Shown here: positions 33,565 to 43,100 of the stretch, in pieces
Numbering within the stretch: the first letter of the stretch is position 1
How the letters are laid out: the number at the start of each line of letters is the position of its first letter
From: Edolisoma coerulescens
Taxonomy: Eukaryota; Chordata; Aves; Passeriformes; Campephagidae
Direction: 5' to 3'
Length of the DNA: 64,000 bases
NCBI GenBank assembly: GCA_013397115.1
Contig: VWZW01002467.1
Coordinates: forward strand, 576,753-640,752
Program-made: the position numbers and the translations under genes
The notes under the pieces: generated by a model
Databases searched by the model: none
Told to the model about the DNA's origin: nothing
What the model saw: the letters and a program-made list of their open reading frames with translations, nothing else

Positions 33565-36500
33565 TATTGTCCTTTCATGTAAATTATTCTGGATGTAGAT
33601 TGAGCTTATTAAATGTTACACACAAAGTATTCATGCATGGTGAATCCAAATTGTATACTGTAAATTTACATACGTTGTCTAGAAGTACCATAGGTTTAAG
33701 AACATGGGCTGGCATTGGTCACATCAGACCTGAGAAGGCAGAAGTGGGATGATTGGAATAGGGCACTTAACTGAATAGTTGACAGTGTCGTTATGTCAGA
33801 TAATTATACCTGTTTTTCTTTCTGCTGTCTGTTGGTGCCTGAATTGGTGACCTCATTTGGGAAAAGTTTTGTAGGGCTCTTTCAGAAATGTGTATCTATG
33901 TAACATCACTTAAGTGTGCTTAATAAATCTTCTCTAAGAATACTAGATAATAAGGCTGCAATTCAGAATCTTCTGAACCTTATATGTAATTAATGGAAAT
34001 TAATTAAACTCTGGAATATTTGTCATGAAACATTTGCCAAATCAACAGAAAACACTTGTTTTGGCCTCCTATCACGCAAGGGTTGGTATATTTATAGAAC
34101 TGACTGTAAACCTGAAATAAGACAACAAATCTTAGTCGCAGCTGATGTGATAAATGTATTTATTTTTTATTTGGTCATTCAATGGTTAAGCTGTGCTGTT
34201 AAACTAAGTTTAAATGGTTTTTTTGTTTGGTTTTTTTTTATGCTAGACAAACTTCCAGGAGGAGTTGTCCATCCCACTAGAGTTTAGTGATCCAGTTTCC
34301 AGTAGAGCTTCCTCTCCCAAATGACTGCCATGGTCCAACTTGCTGTTTGTTTTCCATGTTTGTTAGAGATGTGCAATTCCTATTACACAGCAGGATCAAA
34401 GGACACTTCCCTCATTCACTGGCAGGAAATTGGGGTATTCAAAAGTTTCTTGGTTTCCTTAGTGCCTCCTTGGAAACCCTTTGACAATGAGGTGATCCTC
34501 ACCTTGGCAATGTGGCTCCAATAAAAACGTCCTGGGGTTTGCAAGTGGAGAAAAACCTTGGGCTGCAGCATTGAAATGCTTTAAAGGAAGCACTAAGTAT
34601 CTTGAGAATCAGCTGACAATGGCAGGTCAGATCCACACAGGCTTCTAAAAGAAAAATGCCATGAACAAAGCCCACACCCATCTGTGGGAATGATGCTGAA
34701 CATTAAAACCAAACCCAAATCCTATCAGCAAAACCAGCCCAGCTCAGTTATTAGTATTTATGTTGTTTGGTGTACACAATTTTTAATTTGCATATCCCTA
34801 AAGTTACATATTTTGATCTGAAATGAATGAAAATATTATAAATTAATATTTTAATCAGCATTTTTGTGACAGATTCCATTGTAGATAAACAAGAATTACA
34901 ATACTTATCAAACTAACCAGGTCTTTTTAAAAATCAGCTTTAAAATTGACAATACAATGAAGTACCAGGCTGATGTTTTAACAGGTGAATTTGTGCTTTA
35001 TTTTATTCCTTTGCTTTAATCCATGGCTTTTAAAACGTCCCTTTTAAAGCTGAGAGTCCCTGATCAGCATAGGGTGGGCTGGAGGGTGAACACACTGCAC
35101 TGGTGCGGGGGAAACTTCCACAGTCACCCCAGAAGGAGCCGTTGTTGTGTGGGAGGAGCTGGATCGGGGCGTGGGATCCTCTGGGAAGCGGTGGAGAATG
35201 TGGGGTTCTGATGTGGGGGCTTTCAGAGCCAGTTTAAGATCCAGGCTAATCTCTTAAATCCAGTGGTTTCTGTCATTCTCGGTGTGTGTTGCTGCAGTTA
35301 AGCATGCACGAATAAAGTCTGTTTTGTTCGTTAGCTGCTTGGACTGGAAAAATTTGCTGCTTTTTGTCCTATTGGAGAATTCCAGATACACAAGTAGTGC
35401 ATCTTAAATCCCTCCATGCATCTGCAACTGTAAAGTAATAACATCTGTTTAATTCCTGGTAGGACCTAGAAACTTTATTTAAGTCTAAAGTAAACCACCC
35501 TCATGTACATAACTCAAACCTGAATGAGAAATTAAAGGTACCTGTGATGTGGAAGTTGTCTACTGCATTTTTTCCCTGTAGCAAAGAAGCATTTACCAGG
35601 ACCCCCGGCCCCAGCGCTGGCAGCAGCATCACTGCTGTGCGACTCCACACTGCTGCTGTGCAGAGTGAGCCTTCTGGGGCAGCAGGGAATGATCTCAGGG
35701 ATGGTCCCGACCGGACCAAAGCTGAAGCCCTGGTTGGAAGGGAGCCACACCACAGGCGTGGGAGTGAGGGGGACACTCTGGGACGTGCTGTGGAACTGTC
35801 CCCACTGTTTCTGTCAGCTCATGCTGTGCCTTTGCTGTGATCAGAACTGCAACAATGAGGTTACTGGGTCACTAATGAGCTAAACGTATTGGAGGGGTCG
35901 AGAGGTTCACTGCTGCTTTGGCACTTCCTGGCCGAAACTGGCAGCACGTGCCAGGACCCCCCTCCGGCCTGGTACCAGAGCCCCTGCAGATCCCTGGGCT
36001 CAGCCTAGCCTGGGCCACACCACATGGGCCAGAAAGTGCAACATTTGTTGTGGTTTAGATAGAAGCTGGAAGTTGACATTTTATACCATCTTGCACTTTA
36101 GAAGGTGAAACAAACCCGTCCTGCTTTAGTGTGTGGTGTGACCAATGTGTGCCCGGGGCACTGAGGAAAGGAAAACAACCCCTGCTTGGTAGTGAGTGGG
36201 GACTGTGGGGTCCCTGCCTCTCCTCTGCCTCTTCCTGTCCATGTGAACTGCCTGAGAAATCACTCTTAGACAGCTCCTGACTCCTCTGAGAGCTGTTTAA
36301 AAGGAAAAATACTTTGTTTTTGTAGACAGTGGTGGCTTGGTAATCCTTTAATGATTTGAATATTGCAAATGCTGAGTTGAGTGAAGGAAAAGCACCCTTG
36401 GAGTGAGCTGTTGTGTCCAGCTGTATATAACGTCCGTGTATTAAATCAATACCGAGAGTCCTGTAGCAAGAGCACGTGCATAGAGGGGTGGGATGGACGG

Positions 36501-36972
36501 GGGGGAGCGGGGGGGTCGCGTTGGATTTGCAAGTCACAACTGGCATTAACTGGCCTTTTTATCTTTCCACTGTGTCATGTAAGTAGCTGCTTTCCTGTCC
36601 TGCCTGTCCCTCAGGCTTCCCCGAGTTCATTCTGAAGAGAAGTTAGCAAAATCCTCACGCTTTAGTCGATCCCGACATCGACGTGAAAGCAAATGTCAGA
36701 TGTTTGTTCGAGCGCTGTTAGAGGTTGCAATTGGAGAGAACAGTTCCCAGGCTGTAGGAGTTAACTGAAGCTATTGACACAATTAAAACAAAATCGGTAA
36801 AGGAATGTATATAATACTGCTCTGTGTTTTACAGTAAGATTTGTTGCTCTCAGACTGTGTAAAACAAAATTTATTCATGTTTTCTGCATATTAAAAAAAT
36901 CTTATTGTACCAATTGGTAAACTATTAAATGCATATAAAACTAGATGTGGTTTTGTTTCCTTGGATGCAAGA

Positions 36973-36978
36973 ATTAAA
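36973..36978 (+). terminator. PAFAH1B1: distal PAFAH1B1 poly(A) signal ATTAAA
   Basis: ATTAAA in GAATTAAAACTATTTTG marks the edge between AT-rich 3' UTR-like sequence and GC-rich intergenic DNA, with a TG/T-rich stretch shortly after (TTGGTGTTTCACCC). Confidence 0.5.
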
Positions 36979-36995
36979 ACTATTTTGAAAAAAGC

Positions 36996-38278
36996 TATTG
37001 GTGTTTCACCCTCAGATTTTGCTCCCACCTGCTTTGCCCTTGCTCTGATTGTAATTTAACTTGTGCTCACCTGAGGCTGCAGGAAGTGGTTTTGAGGTGG
37101 TTGGTGGCAGCTGGAGTAGTGAGAGGTTTTGCTGGTTGATCCCGTGCAATGAGGTGCTGCAGGAAGTGCTCTGGTGGGCTAAGCTGGGCTCACAGGTGGG
37201 CAGGAGAGCCTGATCCCTGCGCCTGGCACGGGCCTCCCCTGCTTGGCTTTGGGTGGATTTTCCCCTTACCTTGACCCTCTCTTTACCGCAGCCCTGAGGG
37301 GAGCTGCCTTTCACTGCTCCTCCTTGGTGTTTGAGCTGCTGAGGGTGGGGACTGAGCATGGCCCTGAGTCCTCGGAGTAACCGCTCTTGGCTTGGAGGGG
37401 AAAGGCACTGGGTGGTTCTGGCAACATCTGTTCTGGTGTTAGGGTCTTGCGCCTGATGTGCTTCGGTTTGATTTTTCCCTGTGACTTGGCCCTAATCGCC
37501 TTGAGTACTGTTGAGAGATGGGTCAGGGGCCGGAACTGGAGTGGGCACATCTTCGTAGTGGGAGAGCACGGATGGGCCCTTGAGCTTGTGATGTGGGGAG
37601 AGAACGAAGGGGCGCTCCTGCCAGCTGAGGTCTGGGGAAGCAGCTGGTAGGGTGGTACTTGGCAGTGGGAACAGACCCGGGATGGACATTTGGAGGAGAC
37701 CCACTTGCATTTGGGAAAAATACCTGAACCTGGGCTCTGCCAGGGCTATCCCTGCTGGGGTGGCAGGGCAGCACAGAGGCAGTTTTTGGGGCGAGGGTTG
37801 AAAGGAAAGCCTCGTATGTCCCCAAGCAGCGAGTTTCTCACAGGGAGCGCAAGGCAGGTTCAGGTGTGAGTTGCCAAGAACAGTGTGGGCAGTTGAATTT
37901 AATTTCCCCCTTAGCTCAGGGAGTTGTTGCTCATGCAGGACGTGCTGCGCTGACTCTCTAGGGGTGAGATTGGTTTGGACCAACACACCACCACTGGGCA
38001 CTGAAACGTTTCTCAGGGGACGGCTTGAGTATGAGGTGACACATGCAGGGGTTTGGGGGGTGCTGTGGGGGTGATGCAGTCAGGTGAGCTGCTTAGCTGT
38101 GGAGCCTCAAGAGCCAGGACTTGTGTCCTTCAGCTTCGTTCCACGTGGGTACAACATCCCCAAAGCTGTGATTAGAGGGCAAAGTGACTCCTCTCCCTGA
38201 GCACAAATGGATCCTGATAGCAGAGGCTGTGGGCCCTGCCCCCTCTGGGCTGGAGTTGACTCTGGTACTGGTTTACAG
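36996..38278. other. GC-rich intergenic DNA between convergent PAFAH1B1 and CLUH
   Basis: This block holds several open frames on both strands without a product I recognise. On the - strand, 37311-37550 includes a basic stretch (KIKPKHIRRKTLTPEQ) after a good acceptor-like CTCTCAACAG. On the + strand a strong acceptor TTTACCGCAG ends at 37291. Either could be part of the gene suggested by the 38279-38485 ORF, or chance in GC-rich DNA. No RNA gene is seen. Confidence 0.4.
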
Positions 38279-38485
38279 GTTTTAAAGCCTCCAGGGCACC
38301 TGGTCCTGTTCTCTCCCTCTGCTCCTGCTCAAAGGAACAGGAGTGGTGGTGGTTCCAGTGCTGCTACCAACACTTTGCACCAAAGAGTAAAGAAACCAAA
38401 AAAGTACCTGCAAGAGTTTAAAAAGCTTTTAATGGACTGTAAGACACTAGTAAAAGAAAAATCTTGTAGGAAAGATGCACTGTAG
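38279..38485 (+). CDS. isolated exon-like ORF, helix-D-like C-terminus of a short-chain cytokine (speculative)
   Basis: After an acceptor-like TGGTTTACAG (AG at 38277-38278) a phase-0 frame runs 68 codons to TAG at 38483-38485. The N-terminal half is Pro/Gly/Ser-rich with one possible N-glycosylation site (NRS). The C-terminal half is a lysine-rich amphipathic helix, KKPKKYLQEFKKLLMDCK, followed by a basic tail with a second Cys. By recalled family knowledge this resembles the last helix of the IL-2/IL-15/IL-21 group (IL-15 has KEFLQSF, IL-21 has KKPPKEFLERF), whose last exon also starts in phase 0. The usual CxxC before the helix is absent. I found no convincing upstream exons and no AATAAA soon after the stop. 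The A-rich codons stand out in a GC-rich neighbourhood. It could be a real cytokine exon (IL-15-like would be a candidate), a pseudogene remnant or chance. Confidence 0.2.
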   Translation, partial: VLKPPGHLVLFSPSAPAQRNRSGGGSSAATNTLHQRVKKPKKYLQEFKKLLMDCKTLVKEKSCRKDAL

Positions 38486-39059
38486 TCATTTATTGATTGC
38501 TTTCCAGGAAATTCAGAATTTTTCTAATAGGAGCAAGTTCATTCGCAGTGAAGACTCTGCATTGTTGCCTCCAACACCTCAGAGGCTGCTCCCTCCTTCC
38601 CCCCCCGCCCAGCCCCGAGTTACAAATACCTGGAAGGTCGGACAGGAAACCGAGGGCACAGAGCACAGGGACAGCACTTGGCTCCAAGGGTCAGTAACAG
38701 AAGCAGCGCGGATTAGCACGGGGCACGATCCATGACAGACAACGCGAGGGAGGGAGAGGCTGGGCGCCGGCAGCGCAGGGCTGCGGCCAGCCCACCGTTC
38801 TTCCACAGCTTGATCTGCTTGGAAAACAGGACATTCAACTCTGTCGGCATCCCAGGGCCTGCAGCAGCCGCATCTTACCTGCTTGAGGACAGTGACAACC
38901 CCGCGGGATGTGCGTGGGAGGGGAGGGGACAGGAGGATTTCTTTAGTGGCACTTGCCCTTCAGTACCGTCCATTGCCAGCAATGGCAGCTCCCAGCACCA
39001 CTCCCAAAACCACTGTGCAAAAACGCCAGAGAAGAAGGTATTTGCCAGAGGTTTCAGTG
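38486..39059. other. intergenic DNA, nothing recognised
   Basis: This is mixed-composition DNA between the exon-like ORF and the inferred CLUH 3' end. A reverse-strand AATAAA (TTTATT at 38489-38494) could be an alternative, more distal CLUH poly(A) signal. I see no other feature. Confidence 0.4.
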
Positions 39060-39076
39060 CTGGGGGAACTTCAGTT

Positions 39077-39082
39077 TTTATT
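39077..39082 (-). terminator. CLUH: CLUH poly(A) signal AATAAA (reverse strand)
   Basis: TTTATT on + reads AATAAA on the CLUH strand, about 1 kb after the stop codon. It is the first canonical hexamer I find downstream of the stop. Confidence 0.5.
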
Positions 39083-39412
39083 CAAACCCCCTCCCCAAAA
39101 CCTGCTACTTTCCGGTTGTGATTCTGTCAGGTTCGGGGCCCTCAGCTCTGTGTCACAGCTGCTGTTGCAAATGACACCAGGTCTCCATTTCTGAATTTTC
39201 CTCCCCTCGCCCCTCCTTAAATAGGGCTGCGATTCCCTCCTCACTCCCCTTAGCTCAGCCCTCATTTGCTGCATTCCCACCTCTCCGAGGCACTGGGGTT
39301 TCCACTGCAATGGAAGTTTGTGCGCTTTTTTAAAGATCAAGCCCTCACTCTTTGGATACAGTATCCCAAATTACTCAGCTGCAAGCAGAGCAGAGGTGGA
39401 ACGGTGAATATC

Positions 39413-39447
39413 ATATATATATCTATATATATATATCTATCTATATC
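39413..39447. repeat. (TA)n/(TATC)n microsatellite in CLUH 3' UTR
   Basis: Alternating TA with TATC interruptions over about 35 bases. Such tracts are length-variable and can form hairpins in RNA; no function is claimed. Confidence 0.9.
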
Positions 39448-40109
39448 TTTACCTTGAAAATTAGAATGTGAATGTTACAAAACCCCACTGAATTGCCAAA
39501 CTGCCAACCAAACATAGAAAAAAATGGTTAAAGGAATCCCATGGCTATATCCTGATGTAGAAAATGCTGTACATCCCCCACTTGCACATGTCACAGGCTT
39601 CAGTCATCTGAGCGACACAAATATGGCTGTTCTTAGCACAATCTTGAATAGTGACTGGGGGAAATCAATCTTTTGGCTTGGAATCCACGTTTTACAAGAA
39701 CGCGGAGCAGTGATGGGGCTAGTTCTGTACTGGTTTAGCAAAGCAGTGTCCTTAGTCAACATAAAAATGACCTGAGAAATGTTACATTCCTCCAGACAGT
39801 TCATTTGGAATTCATATGTACAAAGTAGAAATAACTGCTGCGCACACACACGACACGGACACACACACGGCAGGAGGGCCCCGCGCGCCAGGACGGGTCT
39901 GTGCTGCCTCCGGCCACTTCCCCTCGCGTGGCAGACACAAGCTCGGGCAGACAGATTACATTGCTCAGATTAGTTCTTTGCATTGTGTATTAATTGTACC
40001 AGTGCAATAACATTGTCAAAAAGGAGGAGCTGCTCCAAGGGCGGCCAAGGCCCTGGGCCAGATTCAGAAAAGGGTGGTTTAAACTTTTTTTTTTAAAGCG
40101 AGGTACACG

Positions 40110-43100
40110 TTAAGCAGAGCTCTGTGTTAAGGGGATGGCAGCGGAAGGCATGCCCGGCTCCGCCTCTTTCTCCTCCACAGCTTTGTCCTCTGCTTCCAGC
40201 TGTTCCCCACTTTTCATGCTTTCCTGGAGCTGCTGGCGTCGCTGCACCTCGGCTTTAAGGTTCTCCAAGTCTTTTTGGCTGAAGGAGAAAGCAGGAAGGG
40301 GAGCAGACATTAGACTGGCCGTGGGACTGGTGAAGCACCAGGACAAGGTCGTGTTCAATGGGGGAACACTTCTTGCACCTCCCTCCCGCACAGCTCGGCC
40401 ACGCCTGAGCACCGCCAGGGCCCAGTTTGCTGGGTGGGTTTAAAAAACAGAGGCACCAGGATCTGCTCCCTCAGTGGGGCTGGGGCAGAGCAGGGGGTTC
40501 CTCTCGATGATGGCCACGCAGCCTCCAGCTGCTGCTGCTGCATTTTTACCACCAATGATTATTTACAGCCTTAGAACAACACAGTCTTGGCTCAGGTCAT
40601 CTATTTCCACCATCATCCCAATCAAGTTTTCAACTAGAAGTTTAAAAGACAATTCATAATAATTAAAAAACAAAGAATCTAAGAGTCCTGCTGTTTATAG
40701 TGGCTTGATGATGCTAATCAGAGCCTGAATTGGCATCTTGGCTAAAACAAACAAATCCTGGGGAGCTGCTTTCTGCTCTCTTGCAAACTAAGACAATACA
40801 GACTTGATTTCTGAAGGCATAACCCAGAAGAATCACTGTACCTTAGTGGAATGAAGAGAATTCCATTGATAATGTTCAGCTGCTCCAGGACACTGGCCAT
40901 ACTGGGAGCTGTGAACTACATCGAAAGGGAAAAGAAGTTTTAGGAGTCAGAACCTAGAGAGGACTCTGAAGTGCTAAGCACGTCCATTTACCAACCGTTG
41001 AGAAAATGCCATAATTTACATTATCTACCTCTATATATCCATAAGCTGGAAAGCACCAGCCCCTAAGGGAACCTCCTGCTGAGTCCTGCAGGACTTCAGT
41101 TAAATACATCGCTGTGCCAGTTCCAAAATGTGTTTTCTACCCTCCTTCAAGTATTGTAACAAGGGTAAATCCTTCAGTGCTGTTTTTATGGGTTTGAGCC
41201 TCTTCACTGGCCCCAATTCCCTGGACTTTTCATTTACTCGATTCAAGGTCCTTGTGCTCCCTTCATTGCCATGAACCCCTCAGGTCTGTTGCCAGTTCTC
41301 GACAGGAAGAACACCCAAGCACAGAGCACTGTCCCACTCTGTCCTCCCTGCAGCTGGAACCCTCCCTCTTTCCCAATCTGCTGGGGTACAGCCTGGCAGG
41401 GAGAGCGCCCATTGCTCAGGCTGGGTGCTCTGCCAGGTGTGGAGGCAGGCAGGAGCAGCTGGGTTTGGCCCAGGAGGGCCAGTCGTTCCTGATCCATGTG
41501 AGGTAAGACAGCCCCTCTGCGCTCCCCGCCCAGCCTCCCCAGCCACAACATCCCTGGAAGGAGAACAAAGCACCTGGTAAAAGATGACAGCATTTCTGAG
41601 GATGAGGAAACTGAAGTACTTCTGGGTTGAGCAACCTGCCCCCTGGCAGTGAGTCAGCAGCAGGGCAGGGTTGTGTGGAGGCGTGCCAGGCTCTCACCCC
41701 AGGAGCTGTCCCTGTACCCCACTGTTTCCCCAGGCACCCTGTGACACTCCATCCACTCCGATGACGCCACGCTGTGTCTGAGCCACTGCCCTGGCAGGGA
41801 CTTCTGCCCGGGAAGGGTCTGACCTGGCAGCACCGCTACCCCCTCCTGACAGCCCGTGTCCCTCAGGAGCAGCTGGACACAACTTGCTGCTGGCCCAGCA
41901 CGCTCCAGGTTACCTTCAGTGGCATGATGTTGGCATTGGAGCCATTCTTGTAGATCTCGTTCATTGTGCGCTGCAGAGCGACCGCTTGCTGCGTCAGGTA
42001 TTTCAAGTACTCGGAGCTCTCTTTGGTCTTTTCGTGGTGTTCACCGAGCTGATGGGAAACGGGGAAAAAAGGTTCAACACCACAAGTGAGATCAGAACCC
42101 AACCCAGGGCACACACCTGGGTGCTGCCAGCTCAGCATCCCTACAGGAACTCCGTGAAATGCATTTTACCTGCCTTGGCATTCAAAAACCAGTAAAACAG
42201 CTCCTCTGGGAGCCTTATTATCAACATTTCACATTTTCATCAAATGGGAGCGCATTTGCTGGGTGAGCAGCATTCCCTGCACTGGGGTCTTCAGGAGCAG
42301 CATTCCAGCATCCCCTGCCACCTGGACCAGTATTCCAGCATTTCCCGCACTGGGCTGTGCTCCCAGGAGCAGCATTCCAGCATTCCCTGCACTGGGCCGT
42401 GCCTTCAGCCAGCTCAGGCACTGAGTCACCGCGTGCGGCCGCAGACGTGCTCAGACAGCCCCGGGCCGGGGCAGCAGTTTCGCCGAGCAGCAGCCGGGCT
42501 GCGAGCTCACTACCAAACCAGTTTGGAGCTGGTATTTAAAGACCAGTGGTGCAAAACATGGGAAGAAGAGACCAGTTTTTTCCAAGCCCCAGCAGAACAT
42601 GGGGCCGTGCCATGACAGAAGTGCTTGTCCAGCCATGGGTAGAGCACGGACACATTTGCAGGAAGCTGAGCAAAGACTCCTGGCATAGCAGTGGGCAGTT
42701 ACTGCACAGGGCAGCAGTTTTGCCCCGGCCCTACAAGGACTCCCTGGCCTCCCCAAGGCCCAGGCTGGGCACTGGTTTGCAGTGAACTGCTCAGTTCTGG
42801 CCCTGCAGTGACAGCACACAAGTGCACAGCGTGGCCACTCATCACCTGGTTCTTGTAGATGGTGTAGCCTTCCTTCTCATGCTGCAGAGCCGACCGGAAT
42901 TCTGCTTTGCTCTCGTACACTCGGGCAACCAAGTGGTGGCTGAGGGAAGGAAAAGGGCTGAGTCACTTCTCTGAAGAAGAAACATTTCTGCGCTGCAGTG
43001 AGTGTGACTGTGCCATCAGTGTTTGGGCTCAAAGTCTTAACACGAGTGTCAAGGGAGACTGAATCCAGCACCCTGAGAGTTACTTCTTCCCAGCCCAGCT

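Larger units (their letters stand above)
33489..36995 (+). other. PAFAH1B1: PAFAH1B1 3' UTR (end inferred)
   Basis: About 3.5 kb of mainly AT-rich DNA follows the stop codon, with no further coding exon. LIS1 messages in vertebrates have long 3' UTRs. Poly(A) signals occur at 33559-33564, 33922-33927, 34520-34525 and 35311-35316 (all AATAAA), and a distal ATTAAA at 36973-36978. I take the distal one as the longest end because the sequence turns GC-rich just after it. The 35,530-36,060 segment is more GC-rich than the rest. Alternative polyadenylation is likely from the signals but unproven. Confidence 0.6.
39060..40109 (-). other. CLUH: CLUH 3' UTR (end inferred)
   Basis: About 1.05 kb follows the CLUH stop codon on the - strand, down to a reverse-strand AATAAA at 39077-39082 (TTTATT on +). 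It contains a TA-rich microsatellite at 39413-39447 and no coding exon. If the signal at 38489-38494 were used instead, the 3' UTR would run about 600 bases further and overlap the exon-like + strand ORF. Confidence 0.5.

Noticed and set aside
34321..34524. 67-residue frame in the PAFAH1B1 3' UTR
   Set aside because: Lies inside the 3' UTR and contains no domain; likely chance.
37292..37378. Possible upstream cytokine exon after the strong acceptor TTTACCGCAG (frame with HCSSLVFELLRVGTEH)
   Set aside because: Entry phase does not fit the phase-0 pattern of the IL-2/15/21 family, the frame hits TAA at once, and there is no good donor.
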